From: Lacibacter sp. H407
GTDB taxonomy: Bacteria; Bacteroidota; Bacteroidia; Chitinophagales; Chitinophagaceae
Reading direction: 5' to 3'
Assembly: GCF_037892605.1 (NCBI RefSeq)
Contig: NZ_JBBKTU010000001.1
Span: 3,906,001-3,970,000 of the forward strand
DNA length: 64,000 nucleotides
Below the pieces are notes generated by a model. The model was not told where the DNA came from and made no database searches. It saw only the letters and a list, made by a program, of their open reading frames with translations. Position numbers and translations under genes: made by a program. The first letter of the stretch is position 1. Each line of letters opens with the position of its first letter. Of the stretch, positions 1 to 8,266 are shown piece by piece.

Positions 1-143
1 GTATTTACGAAGCTATGCGACAAAAGAAAAATGCAGGTCATTACGACAAGCAGCGATTGGATGACAGCACATTTCATACATTATTGGATGAATGGGGATT
101 TCGGCCCGATGATCTGGAAGCTATCAATCCGGATGTGAATTAA
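1..143 (+). CDS. C-terminal end of an unidentified gene cut by the window edge
   Basis: An open frame (codons begin at base 3) enters from the left edge and runs 46 codons to TAA at 141-143. The visible tail is hydrophilic, rich in Asp, Gln and Lys, and ends in EAINPDVN. It has no membrane segment and no motif I recognise. Only 9 bases separate its stop from the ATG of the thioredoxin-like gene, so the two are probably co-transcribed. The product cannot be named from this fragment. Confidence 0.6.
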   Translation, partial: IYEAMRQKKNAGHYDKQRLDDSTFHTLLDEWGFRPDDLEAINPDVN

Positions 144-152
144 CTTTATAAT

Positions 153-644
153 ATGAAGAAAGTCGTTTTTCTCCTGCTTGTTTTGATTGCCTTCTGCAAT
201 GCCGAAGCACAACCCATCAAACGTTGGAAGATGGATAATCTTTTGCAATATGCAGATACAAACGATTCTGTATTGGTAATCAATTTCTGGGCAACTTTCT
301 GTGGACCATGTATCGCTGAACTGCCTTACTTCCATAGCCTCACCAATAAATACAAGAAGCAAAATGTAAAACTGTTATTGGTAAGTCTTGATTTTGAAGA
401 ATACTATCCGAAGCGTATCCGTGATTTTGCTAATAAAAGAAAATATACTGCCGAAATCGTTTGGCTGGATGAAGAAAAGCCGGACGAGTTTTGTCCACGC
501 ATTGATCCAAAGTGGACAGGTTCTATGCCTGCTACTTTATTCATCAATAAGAAAACAGGTTACCGAAAATTTGTTGAGGCCGAAATGAAACCGGAAGAGC
601 TGGAGAAAGAAATCAAATTACTACTTGGAAAAGTAGATCCATAA
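153..644 (+). CDS. TlpA-family periplasmic thioredoxin-fold protein
   Basis: 163 aa with a cleavable signal peptide (about residues 1-19, hydrophobic LLLVLIAF, ending AEAQ). The active-site motif WATFCGPC puts redox cysteines at 50 and 53, and the cis-proline loop SMPA lies near residues 124-127. TlpA/ResA-like proteins reduce disulfides in the periplasm or on exported proteins, for example during cytochrome c maturation or stress. ATG at 153 gives a proper signal peptide. The partner is unknown. It follows a truncated gene at the window edge by 9 bases and is closed by a strong terminator at 645-680. Confidence 0.88.
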   Translation: MKKVVFLLLVLIAFCNAEAQPIKRWKMDNLLQYADTNDSVLVINFWATFCGPCIAELPYFHSLTNKYKKQNVKLLLVSLDFEEYYPKRIRDFANKRKYTAEIVWLDEEKPDEFCPRIDPKWTGSMPATLFINKKTGYRKFVEAEMKPEELEKEIKLLLGKVDP

Positions 645-680
645 AATCAAACCCCCGCATATTGCGGGGGTTTGATTTTT
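645..680. terminator. bidirectional intrinsic terminator
   Basis: A perfect 14-bp inverted repeat (645-658 and 664-677) with a GC-rich CCCCCGC core and 5-base loop is flanked by A and T runs on both sides. It lies between the converging thioredoxin-like genes at 153-644 and 695-1297 and can terminate both. Confidence 0.9.
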
Positions 681-694
681 GATATCTGTATTGT

Positions 695-1297
695 TTACGA
701 TTTACGCTTTATACCGCAGCCCATTGCTTTTGAAGTTTTCATACTTACATCTTTACCACCTGCCATTTCATCGATCGCTACTTTTAAATGATCACGTGTA
801 CTTGCTGATGGCGTTTTTGGATTATCGGTGATAGCACCATGATAAACCAGTTTCATATCCTTATCAAACAAATAACACTCAGGTGTAACACGTGCACCAA
901 AAGCATCGGCCATAGAACTGTTGTCGTCCATTACATATGGATATTTGTAACCTTGTGCAGCTGCATACTCTTTCATACGGGCAGGTGAGTCATCGCCACC
1001 ACGAGATGTTTCATTTGAATTTAAAACGATCACACCAATTTCTTTACTTAATGCATAACCATATCCCTCTGCCGCTACCTGTTGATTTTTTACAACCCAT
1101 GGACAAGTATTGCAACTGAACACAACCAGCAATCCGTTTTTCTTCTTTACATCGCTGAAGGAGTATTCCTTACCGGAAATATCTTTCATTTTTTTGGAGG
1201 CATTGGGAATGCTGCTTCCAATACTTAGTTCATCCGGTAAAACTGTGAACGCAAACAGTGTGAGTAGTGCCGCACACGATACAAGGATCTTTTTCAT
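695..1297 (-). CDS. exported thioredoxin-like / AhpC-TSA redoxin protein
   Basis: 200 aa with an N-terminal signal peptide (MKKILVSCAALLTLFAF). The redoxin fold carries CNTCPW at residues 62-65, a CxxC variant typical of a Bacteroidota branch of the AhpC/TSA-redoxin superfamily. A second Cys motif (GCG) lies near the C terminus. The conserved segment RVTPECYLFD contains the expected cis-Pro region. It is likely a periplasmic peroxiredoxin or disulfide reductase; the substrate is unknown. It converges on the other thioredoxin-fold gene and shares its terminator. Confidence 0.85.
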   Translation of the reverse strand: MKKILVSCAALLTLFAFTVLPDELSIGSSIPNASKKMKDISGKEYSFSDVKKKNGLLVVFSCNTCPWVVKNQQVAAEGYGYALSKEIGVIVLNSNETSRGGDDSPARMKEYAAAQGYKYPYVMDDNSSMADAFGARVTPECYLFDKDMKLVYHGAITDNPKTPSASTRDHLKVAIDEMAGGKDVSMKTSKAMGCGIKRKS

Positions 1298-1368
1298 TTG
1301 CTTATAATTTAGGTTGATGAATGGTTGTAAAAAAACGTCAGCCAGAATTATGCTGACTCTGCTTAAAG

Positions 1369-2343
1369 TTACACTGTTTCTTCCTGCTTTACCTCACCGC
1401 TTATCTCTTCTTTCAGCCTTTTATCGCTCTGTTTTTTGAGTAGCTTGATGCTCACATTCAGCTCAAAGCCAATTAACAAAACCAGCGAAATAAAGTTGAT
1501 AAAGATCATTAAGATGAGGATGGTACCGATAGAGCCATAAATCGTGTACACCGCAAAATTGTTGATCCAAAAAGAAAACAGGAATGTAAACAAAATAATG
1601 AGTGCGCTGGCCACAATAGAACCGGGCGAAATGAGCCGCCATTTTTTTTCAACCGAAGGAGCGTGCTTGTAAATAAAAGCAATAGAATAAAAAAACAACC
1701 CCACGATCACTACCCACCTTAAAATGATGATGAGCCATTTAATAAGAACGCTGTCAATTTTTAAGAGCAATAACACCCAGTTGAACAATGCGCCCTGTGT
1801 GATCAATAAAATAATGCTGGCTATAAAAATAAGAATGATCACAAATGTTAATCGGATGGCCTTCCAGCGATAAGCAAAGAAGTTTTTAATTTCTGTTTCA
1901 CGGATCGATTGATTAAAACTATGAATGATCCCAAGCACCGCATTGGACGAAAAATACATTGATGTTATAAAACCGATCGATAATAAACTGTTCTTTGGCC
2001 GTTTAAAAAAATCAGCTAAAAAACTTTCCACTGTATTACGTGTGGCTTCGTTTGGAGTGATTTCTCTCACAAAGGCATTTACTTCATTATAAAACTGATC
2101 AGCAATGGGAAATAAAGGAACCAGCGAAAATAAAAAGATGCAGGCGGGCGGTAATGCCATGATAAAATTGAACGAAATAGCAGCGGCACGCTGGTTTAAA
2201 CTCCCTTTCTGTATTTGCTGAATAAAAAAACGACTTACTTCATACAAGGAAATTCCTTCAAAGCCAGGCGGACGGAATCGTTTGCTGAAACGGATAAGCG
2301 TTCTTACAATCGGCAAATTATATATATACGCTTCAATTGACAT
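1369..2343 (-). CDS. YihY/virulence factor BrkB family inner membrane protein
   Basis: 324 aa with about six transmembrane helices. The family signature GSLNQRAAAISFNFIMALPPACIFLFS-type first helix region and the closing YGSIGTILILMIFINF segment are characteristic of the YihY/BrkB (formerly 'RNase BN') family. The C-terminal tail is charged and cytosolic (EEISGEVKQEE). Function in the family remains uncertain; transport or envelope stress roles have been proposed and the RNase assignment was withdrawn. It lies 27 bases downstream of mltG on the same strand and may be co-transcribed with it. Confidence 0.88.
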   Translation of the reverse strand: MSIEAYIYNLPIVRTLIRFSKRFRPPGFEGISLYEVSRFFIQQIQKGSLNQRAAAISFNFIMALPPACIFLFSLVPLFPIADQFYNEVNAFVREITPNEATRNTVESFLADFFKRPKNSLLSIGFITSMYFSSNAVLGIIHSFNQSIRETEIKNFFAYRWKAIRLTFVIILIFIASIILLITQGALFNWVLLLLKIDSVLIKWLIIILRWVVIVGLFFYSIAFIYKHAPSVEKKWRLISPGSIVASALIILFTFLFSFWINNFAVYTIYGSIGTILILMIFINFISLVLLIGFELNVSIKLLKKQSDKRLKEEISGEVKQEETV

Positions 2344-2370
2344 GCAAGCCGAAAATAACGGTTTTAAATG

Positions 2371-3393
2371 TTACCTGATCTTTAAACTATCAAGCCACTG
2401 TTGGTAAGCTCTTGCATTTTTCAGATGTTCTGTGTCTGTTGCGGCAAACGCATGATAACCATTTCCGTTTGGTTTTGCACAGAAAAAAAGATAATCTGTT
2501 GGAGCAGGATTCAACACGGCATCTATTGTAGTTTCGGATGGTGTGCAAATAGGGCCGGGGGGCAGGCCTTTATTTTTATACGTGTTGTAAGGCGATGAAG
2601 CTGTTGAATTAATATGCACAAAAAGGATCCGCTTCAAAGTAAAATCGCCCACAGCAAATTTCACAGTGGGATCAGCACCTAAGTTCATTCCTTTTTTTAA
2701 CCGGTTGAGGTAAACACTGGCAATGGTTGGTTTTTCATCGTGCCGGATGGTTTCTTCTTCCACAATGGAAGCAAGAGAATGCACCTGTTCAGGTGTTAAA
2801 CCCAATGCTGTCGCTTTTTGTTTGCGCTCATCGGTCCAGAATTTTGTGCGTTGCTCGTTGAGTTTGCGGAGTATACGTTGCGGTCCAGAATTCCAAAGCA
2901 GGGAATAGGTGTTGGGAAATACAGCCGTCATCACCGTATTGGTATCAAGTTGGAATTTCCTGAGTGAATCGTTATTGGTAAGATAGCTGATCATTGTTGC
3001 CGAATCGGTCTCGAATTTGCGGCCAATCAATGCAGCCAGATCGTTCCGGGTGCGGAGCTTTGTGATGATGAGGTTAACAGGGGCCTGATTGCGGTTACGT
3101 AGTGTACGGGCCAGCGTGAGCAGACTGCTGCCTTTTGCAATTTCATATCGGCCCGGTTGCAATCTTGTCCACACGTTCAGTTGTCCGGCCACCCATTCAA
3201 ACATTGCAGGGCTTTTTAAAAAACCAGAATCACGTAAAGTAGACATCACTGCTTTTTGATTGGCTTCACCCGTGTTGATGTAGAGATATTTTCTTGATTC
3301 GTTGAACGTAGTGGCGCTGCCTAAAAATTTCCATGCAAAAAAACAAGCAACGATAAATAGAAGCAGAAACGTGTAGCCAATAATTTTTTTCAT
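2371..3393 (-). CDS. mltG: endolytic murein transglycosylase MltG
   Basis: 340 aa, one N-terminal transmembrane anchor (about 7-24), then a LysM-like region and the YceG/MltG catalytic domain. The motif SIVEEET places the catalytic glutamate at about residue 212 (E218 in E. coli MltG). The conserved block NLGADPTVKFAVGD and the final segment with GPICTPSETTIDAVLNP match the family. MltG cleaves nascent glycan strands in the periplasm and sets strand length behind the synthesis machinery. Length matches the family (about 340 aa). Confidence 0.95.
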   Translation of the reverse strand: MKKIIGYTFLLLFIVACFFAWKFLGSATTFNESRKYLYINTGEANQKAVMSTLRDSGFLKSPAMFEWVAGQLNVWTRLQPGRYEIAKGSSLLTLARTLRNRNQAPVNLIITKLRTRNDLAALIGRKFETDSATMISYLTNNDSLRKFQLDTNTVMTAVFPNTYSLLWNSGPQRILRKLNEQRTKFWTDERKQKATALGLTPEQVHSLASIVEEETIRHDEKPTIASVYLNRLKKGMNLGADPTVKFAVGDFTLKRILFVHINSTASSPYNTYKNKGLPPGPICTPSETTIDAVLNPAPTDYLFFCAKPNGNGYHAFAATDTEHLKNARAYQQWLDSLKIR

Positions 3394-3486
3394 CTGTTCG
3401 GGTTGGTTTATTCAATAGAATTGATTTGATAGAAATTATTATGCCATTGATTCGAAAAAGATCAATATGGTATAAAAGATGCAGTG

Positions 3487-3527
3487 TGCGACGCCAACGC
3501 AGTTGATGCATGTACTGCTGCCCGTAT
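3487..3527 (+). repeat. dispersed short repeat, copy 1 (GTGCGACGCCAA element)
   Basis: The word GTGCGACGCCAACGCAG followed by TTGATG and, after a short spacer, CTGCTGC recurs with three substitutions at about 17941-17975, where it reads GTGCGACGCCAATGCAG, CCGATG and CTGCTGC. Both copies are noncoding and lie in leaders or spacers. The class of element is unknown to me. Confidence 0.5.
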
Positions 3528-3529
3528 CA

Positions 3530-3565
3530 AAATAAAACAAAAAACCCCGACGCATGGCCGGGGTT
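3530..3565 (-). terminator. intrinsic terminator of the secG operon
   Basis: On the minus strand AACCCCG (3565-3559) pairs with CGGGGTT (3549-3543), followed by TTTTTTG and TTTTATTTT. It lies just downstream of secG. Confidence 0.85.
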
Positions 3566-3585
3566 ACAGAAAATATTTTTACTAC

Positions 3586-3927
3586 TTATTTGTTTGGAGT
3601 GGGAGCAGGTGCTGCAGGGGTTGTATTTGTTGCAGGACGTTGCTGAACCGGCTGATTGGTTGGCACTTTTTCCAGGTTACCTGATCCACCTGTACCGGCA
3701 GTATCAGAAATAAACAGAGAAGAAACCAAACACAAAATACCAATGATCGCTGCAAACAACCATGTACCCTTTTCAAGTACATCGGTAGTTTGTTTTACAC
3801 CCATAAACTGGTTACTGAAACCGGCTACAGAGCCACTGAGGCCGCCACCTTTTGGGTTTTGAACCAACACTACAAATCCTAATAACGCACTGGCCAAAAT
3901 TACCAGTATGATGAATAACCAAATCAT
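3586..3927 (-). CDS. secG: preprotein translocase subunit SecG
   Basis: 113 aa with two transmembrane helices (about 2-22 and 56-74). The connecting loop carries the SecG signature LVQNPKGGGLSG. The C terminus is an Ala/Pro/Thr/Gln-rich tail, common in Bacteroidota SecG. SecG is the accessory subunit of the SecYEG channel and assists SecA-driven export. It ends the leftward run miaB, sigma-54 activator, lptE and acidic repeat protein, and is 5 bases downstream of the last of these. A terminator follows at 3530-3565. Confidence 0.93.
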   Translation of the reverse strand: MIWLFIILVILASALLGFVVLVQNPKGGGLSGSVAGFSNQFMGVKQTTDVLEKGTWLFAAIIGILCLVSSLFISDTAGTGGSGNLEKVPTNQPVQQRPATNTTPAAPAPTPNK

Positions 3928-3932
3928 TTCTT

Positions 3933-4934
3933 TTATTGTTTTAATTCGTCAATTCGGGAGGCAAAATAAACGCTTTTTTCGGGATGCAACAAACTTAATT
4001 TACGGTACAAATCAATGGCTTGTGTCCGTTTGCCCTGTTTTACGAGCACTTCCGCCATAGTTTCGGTGATCACTTCGGTTTGCTGATTGCTCTCGGTGGC
4101 GATTGAAACCACTTCTTTTTCCATGGAAGAATCGAGCTCTTTCTGCTCTTCCACATAGATCTTCTTCATAGAACGGAGCCACTGAGTAAAACTTTTCACC
4201 TGTTTGCCCAGTTGATCATCAGCCAGTTTTTCTTCCCGAAGTTTGATTCCTTGCGAGGCAAAATAATCGACTGTGTGAAAGGGTTCAAATGTAAAAACAG
4301 GCTTTTCCTCTTCCTGCTCTGGCTGTATTTTTATTTGCGAAATTTCTTCCCGGGCTGCCTCTGCTTCGATCGATGCCGCTGCAGCCGATTCAATATCGGC
4401 TTCTTTTGTAATAATCGCTTCATCTTTTGCTGCTTCTGCGTGCAACATTGCTTCTGCATCTAACACAGCATCTGTAATAACTGCGTCCTTTTCCTCTTTC
4501 ATAGCTTCTACTTCCAGCATTGCTTCCGCATCCATCACCGCATCGGTTATTACTGCCTGTTGCTCATCCTTCATTTCTTCCACCACAAGCAATGCCTCTG
4601 CATCGAGTGCCGCATCATTCTCATCGATAGAAATAATTTCAGGAATGGTCAGTTCTTCATCTGCTACCGGCTTTTCAGCAGAAACCAATTCTGTTATGGC
4701 AAATTTTTTCCATTGCTGCTGAAGTAATAGTGGTTCGTTGAAATACAACGCTGCTTTTTGTAATTGCTTTTCAGCATTGATACGACCGCTTTGTTTTTGT
4801 TTCGCTGCGAGTAATAGTTGGGCAGTACCAAACCATGGGTATTGATATGCAAGCATCTCAAGGTCAGCTTCTGAACATTCATTCAGCAAAAAAGGTTGCT
4901 GCAGCAATCGGTGAAATACTTCTGCATTGATCAT
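3933..4934 (-). CDS. acidic cytoplasmic protein with tandem 24-residue repeats
   Basis: 333 aa, no signal peptide or membrane helix. The N-terminal about 80 residues form a conserved helical region (LEMLAYQYPWFGTAQLLLA). The middle holds three imperfect 24-residue repeats (about residues 110-175) with core DAEAMLEVEAMKEE and VITDAV, strongly Glu/Ala-rich and probably helical. The C terminus has a TPR-like unit (AEVLVKQGKRTQAIDLYRKL). Genes of this kind sit before secG in related Bacteroidota, but I know no function. Repeat number probably varies between strains. It sits 22 bases downstream of lptE. Confidence 0.8.
   Translation of the reverse strand: MINAEVFHRLLQQPFLLNECSEADLEMLAYQYPWFGTAQLLLAAKQKQSGRINAEKQLQKAALYFNEPLLLQQQWKKFAITELVSAEKPVADEELTIPEIISIDENDAALDAEALLVVEEMKDEQQAVITDAVMDAEAMLEVEAMKEEKDAVITDAVLDAEAMLHAEAAKDEAIITKEADIESAAAASIEAEAAREEISQIKIQPEQEEEKPVFTFEPFHTVDYFASQGIKLREEKLADDQLGKQVKSFTQWLRSMKKIYVEEQKELDSSMEKEVVSIATESNQQTEVITETMAEVLVKQGKRTQAIDLYRKLSLLHPEKSVYFASRIDELKQ
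4410..4607 (-). repeat. in-frame tandem repeat, 72-bp unit, about 2.7 copies
   Basis: The units encode LDAEALLVVEEMKDEQQAVI-type, MDAEAMLEVEAMKEEKDAVI-type and LDAEAMLHAEAAKDEAII-type segments, each 24 residues for the first two. It lies inside the acidic protein gene and keeps the reading frame. Confidence 0.75.
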
Positions 4935-4956
4935 TGAAGCAAAGTAATTGAAAAAA

Positions 4957-5538
4957 TTACCAGTTTGAGAAAATACGGTTGAATATTTCGTCGGTCATGT
5001 TTTGAACGATCAGATCTGTCAAAGAATTTTCGGCCTGACTCAACGAAAGACTGGCGGAGAAATCAAAGTTGCGGGTAAGATCTGCTTCAAAACTTTTTTT
5101 ATCGTCCAACCGATTCTTGAACACCAAATGCACCGTAACATTCAAACGGTTTGATGCAGCCTGTTGATTAGAGATACCGGACGTTGTTACATAGTAATCA
5201 GTGATCTGTCCGCTGATATCGTAATGTGCTTCATCGCTGTTGGTTTGCGACAAGCGTGTTTGATTCACAATTTTCTGACGCAGCTTATCTGTTAAACGCT
5301 GACTCAACTGCGGATTGATGATCCGTGCACGGTTATCGATGTAATTCACCTTCACCGTTTTTACTTCAGGTGGAATGGACACATCTTTAAAGGAATAACA
5401 AGAGGAGAACAGGTACGATGTAAGAAGTACGATGTACGAAACCACTGCCAACTTACCGGATTTGATAAATTGCAACGACCCGTACTTTGTACTTTGTACT
5501 TTGTACTTTCGATTTTTATCAGAGTTCTTCAATATCAT
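4957..5538 (-). CDS. lptE: LptE family LPS-assembly lipoprotein with a repeat-derived signal peptide
   Basis: 193 aa as read from ATG at 5536-5538, which overlaps the 3' end of the sigma-54 activator gene by 20 bases. A lipobox LFSSC puts the lipidated Cys at residue 47. The mature part begins CYSFKDVSIPPEVKTVKV, the usual start of Bacteroidota LptE-like proteins, followed by the LptE fold (LSQRLTDKLRQKIVNQTRL, AHYDISGQITDYYVT). LptE plugs the LptD barrel that inserts lipopolysaccharide. The 46-residue leader is unusually long, and residues 10-20 and 33-43 are encoded by TACTTTG / TACGATGTAC-type repeats found in intergenic DNA elsewhere in the window. TTG at codon 30 or GTG at codon 32 are alternative starts. 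Confidence 0.85.
   Translation of the reverse strand: MILKNSDKNRKYKVQSTKYGSLQFIKSGKLAVVSYIVLLTSYLFSSCYSFKDVSIPPEVKTVKVNYIDNRARIINPQLSQRLTDKLRQKIVNQTRLSQTNSDEAHYDISGQITDYYVTTSGISNQQAASNRLNVTVHLVFKNRLDDKKSFEADLTRNFDFSASLSLSQAENSLTDLIVQNMTDEIFNRIFSNW
5411..5441. repeat. TACGATGTAC-type degenerate word repeat inside lptE
   Basis: Reads TACGATGTAAGAAGTACGAT then GTACGAA on the plus strand. It encodes residues 33-43 (VSYIVLLTSYL) of the LptE signal peptide. Related words occur at 5481-5511, 17872-17899, 25458-25486 and 46948-46979. Confidence 0.7.
5481..5511. repeat. 7-bp tandem repeat (TACTTTG) inside lptE 5' end
   Basis: Three exact TACTTTG units and a fourth degenerate one. It encodes RKYKVQSTKYG (residues 10-20) of the lptE leader. 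It is the same vocabulary as the TACGATGTACGAAGTAC intergenic repeats. Confidence 0.75.
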
Positions 5539-6769
5539 ACTCCTTCAGTTTTCGATATAGTGTTCTTTCGCTGATGCCGAGATCGAGTGCTGCATCACGA
5601 CGTTTACTTTTATGTTTTTTCAATGCTTTAATGATGAGTTCTTTTTCTTTGTCCATGATGTTGAGGCTTTCTTCCACTTCCACATGATCATGAATATCAC
5701 CATTACCTCCAAGAAGCACCGGTTGCGATGAGGCTGATGAGTTTAGTACCGGTTGATTCATATCCATCGGCTTTGGTTCAGCGATCATCGTATCATTGAA
5801 AAAGTTGCCCGGCATCTGTACCTGCGAACCTCCATGCTGTAATACTTCCAGAAACATTTTCTTCAGCTCAGTTACATCACGTTTCATATCAAAAAAGAGC
5901 TTGTACAAGATCTCACGTTCATTCGCAAATTCTGAACCGCTGCCTGCTGCTGAAGGTTGATGCGCCAACACCGGCAATCGGTTGAAGCTGCGTTCCGGTA
6001 AAAATGGTGACAGATCTTTTGCCGTCACAATTTTATTGGTAGAGAGAACTGAAATCTGCTCTGCAATATTCTTCAATTCCCGCACATTACCGGGAAACGG
6101 ATAACTGATTAACAGATTTTTCGCATCCTCTTCCAGTTGAACAGGTGTTGTTTTATAACGTTCTGCAAAGTCAACTGAAAATTTCCTGAACAAGAGTGGA
6201 ATATCTTCTTTACGGTCACGCAAGGAAGGCACACGAATGGGAACAGTATTTAAACGGTAATACAGATCTTCTCTGAACTTGTTGTTTTGTGTAAATTCAA
6301 ACAACTCTTTATTGGTAGCAGCAATTACACGTACATCCGTTTTTTGCACTTTCGATGAACCCACACGAATAAATTCACCTGCTTCCAGCACACGCAGCAA
6401 ACGGGCCTGTGTACCCAATGGCATTTCACCAATTTCATCTAAGAAAATAGTACCACCATTTACCGTTTCGAAATAACCTTTCCGTGCATCAACAGCACCG
6501 GTGAACGATCCCTTTTCATGTCCGAATAATTCTGAATCGATTGTTCCCTCCGGAATAGCACCACAGTTCACTGCAATGAATGGATTGTGCTTACGGGTTG
6601 ATAAGGAATGGATGATCTGCGAAAACACTTCTTTACCAACACCGCTTTCTCCATTAATGAGAACGGTGAGATCGGTACCAGATACCTGTACCGCTACATT
6701 CAATGCATGATTGAGGGCAGGGGAGTTGCCGATGATTCCAAACCTGTTTTTTATACTTTGTAAATCCAT
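5519..6769 (-). CDS. sigma-54-dependent transcriptional activator (AAA+ plus Fis HTH, no receiver domain)
   Basis: 416 aa from ATG at 6767-6769; the upstream TTG at 6787 would overlap miaB and is less likely. The central AAA+ domain has Walker A GESGVGKE (about 40-47), the sigma-54 contact loop as GSFTGA (about 87-92, Ser replacing the usual first Ala) and Walker B IFLDE (about 108-112). The C terminus is a Fis-type HTH (RDAALDLGISERTLYRKLKE). The N terminus starts almost directly with the AAA+ domain, so there is no phospho-receiver, PAS or GAF sensor. It probably activates RpoN promoters by an unknown signal. It lies 4 bases after miaB and overlaps lptE. Confidence 0.9.
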   Translation of the reverse strand: MDLQSIKNRFGIIGNSPALNHALNVAVQVSGTDLTVLINGESGVGKEVFSQIIHSLSTRKHNPFIAVNCGAIPEGTIDSELFGHEKGSFTGAVDARKGYFETVNGGTIFLDEIGEMPLGTQARLLRVLEAGEFIRVGSSKVQKTDVRVIAATNKELFEFTQNNKFREDLYYRLNTVPIRVPSLRDRKEDIPLLFRKFSVDFAERYKTTPVQLEEDAKNLLISYPFPGNVRELKNIAEQISVLSTNKIVTAKDLSPFLPERSFNRLPVLAHQPSAAGSGSEFANEREILYKLFFDMKRDVTELKKMFLEVLQHGGSQVQMPGNFFNDTMIAEPKPMDMNQPVLNSSASSQPVLLGGNGDIHDHVEVEESLNIMDKEKELIIKALKKHKSKRRDAALDLGISERTLYRKLKEYDIEEL

Positions 6770-6773
6770 TGTG

Positions 6774-8201
6774 TTATTGATTTGCAATTGTACCCAGCAA
6801 TGTGCCCTTCGTACAACTATTCACCTTTACCATTACATAATCGCCTTTCTTCAGTTCATAGTTTTCTTTGGGGAATACAATCACTTTATTTTGTGAATTG
6901 CGACCCATCCAACTATTCGCATCTTTTTTACTATCGCCTTCAATCAACACTTTGTAAGTTTGACCAACATCACGTTGATTACTATGCAGCGATAAATAGT
7001 ATTGTTTATCTACAATCTCCTGCAATCGTCTTTTCTTCACATCTTCCGGAATATCATCTTTGTAGCGTTTCGCTGCCAGTGTACCCGGACGTTCGCTGTA
7101 GAAGTACATATAGCCATAATCGTATTGGCTGTATTCCATCATACTCAATGTATCCTGGTGTTCCTCTTCCGTTTCAGAACAGAAGCCTGTGATGATATCA
7201 GAACTCAATCCGCAATCAGGAATGATTTCACGAATGCGATCTACTTTCTTCATGTACCACTCACGGGTGTAGGTACGGTTCATTAACTGCAGAATACGTG
7301 TGTTACCACTTTGCACCGGAAGGTGAATATAATTGCAGATGTTTTCATACTTCGCTATTGTATGCAACACATCATCGGTAATATCTTTTGGATGCGATGT
7401 AGAAAAACGTACACGAAGTAATGGCGACACCAATGCCACCCGTTCCATTAACATGGCGAACGAAACCGTTACATTACTCTTTTCATCCACAAAATGATAG
7501 CTGTCTACATTCTGGCCGAGCAGTGTTACTTCACGGAAACCACGATCGAACAGATCCTGCGCTTCGGCAACAATTGAATTGGCATCACGGCTACGCTCAC
7601 GACCACGTGTAAACGGCACCACACAGAAACTGCACATATTATTGCAACCACGCATGATGGAGATAAACGCACTCACCCCATTGCTTTCCAAACGAACGGG
7701 CGAAATATCTGCATAGGTTTCGTCACGACTCAACAACACATTCACTGCTTTATGTCCGCCTTTCGCTTCTTCGATCAACCCAGGCAATGTGCGGTAAGCA
7801 TCTGGGCCCACCACCATATCCACCAGTTTTTCTTCTTCCAGCAAATTCGATTTTAAGCGCTCGGCCATGCAGCCCAGTACACCAACCAACAAGCCCGGCT
7901 TGCGTTGCTTAGCTTTTCTGAATTCGGTCAATCGTTTACGGATAGTTTGTTCTGCTTTTTCACGAATGGAGCAGGTGTTCAATAACACCAGGTCGGCCTC
8001 GTCGGTATTGCGGGTGGCCCCGTAACCGGCTCCGTTGAGAATGCTGGCTACGATCTCACTATCGCTGAAATTCATTGCACAGCCATAACTTTCAATGTAA
8101 AACTTCTTTTTATATTGATTCGGATCGCTTACGAAGGGAGCATACGCTTCCCCTTGTCTGCTTTCGTCATGCACTTTGTTATCGGTTATCAAATCCAGCA
8201 T
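6774..8201 (-). CDS. miaB: tRNA-2-methylthio-N6-dimethylallyladenosine synthase MiaB
   Basis: 475 aa. N-terminal UPF0004 domain with cluster cysteines at about 41, 77 and 111; radical SAM motif GCNNMCSFC (about 186-193); C-terminal TRAM domain ending [12 protein letters not shown]. It adds a methylthio group to i6A37 in tRNAs reading U-starting codons, using two Fe-S clusters. ATG at 8199-8201 is preferred over TTG at 8223-8225, because a TAnnTTTG promoter element overlaps the TTG. It heads the leftward operon continuing into the sigma-54 activator. Confidence 0.95.
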   Translation of the reverse strand: MLDLITDNKVHDESRQGEAYAPFVSDPNQYKKKFYIESYGCAMNFSDSEIVASILNGAGYGATRNTDEADLVLLNTCSIREKAEQTIRKRLTEFRKAKQRKPGLLVGVLGCMAERLKSNLLEEEKLVDMVVGPDAYRTLPGLIEEAKGGHKAVNVLLSRDETYADISPVRLESNGVSAFISIMRGCNNMCSFCVVPFTRGRERSRDANSIVAEAQDLFDRGFREVTLLGQNVDSYHFVDEKSNVTVSFAMLMERVALVSPLLRVRFSTSHPKDITDDVLHTIAKYENICNYIHLPVQSGNTRILQLMNRTYTREWYMKKVDRIREIIPDCGLSSDIITGFCSETEEEHQDTLSMMEYSQYDYGYMYFYSERPGTLAAKRYKDDIPEDVKKRRLQEIVDKQYYLSLHSNQRDVGQTYKVLIEGDSKKDANSWMGRNSQNKVIVFPKENYELKKGDYVMVKVNSCTKGTLLGTIANQ

Positions 8202-8222
8202 ATCATTCAAAAATTGAGCAGG

Positions 8223-8230
8223 CAAAGTTA
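8223..8230 (-). promoter_or_regulatory. candidate -7 promoter element for miaB (TAACTTTG)
   Basis: On the minus strand TAACTTTG fits the Bacteroidota -7 consensus TAnnTTTG. A start site about 7 bases downstream would precede the ATG at 8201 by about 15 bases. No clear -33 TTTG is visible. Confidence 0.45.
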
Positions 8231-8266
8231 ATGAAACAATTCTATTTCGTGACAGATTGACAGCGA

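Noticed and set aside
3266-3511. 81-codon minus-strand frame upstream of mltG.
   Set aside because: It overlaps the mltG N terminus in another frame and its composition is unlike coding sequence; it runs through the dispersed repeat.
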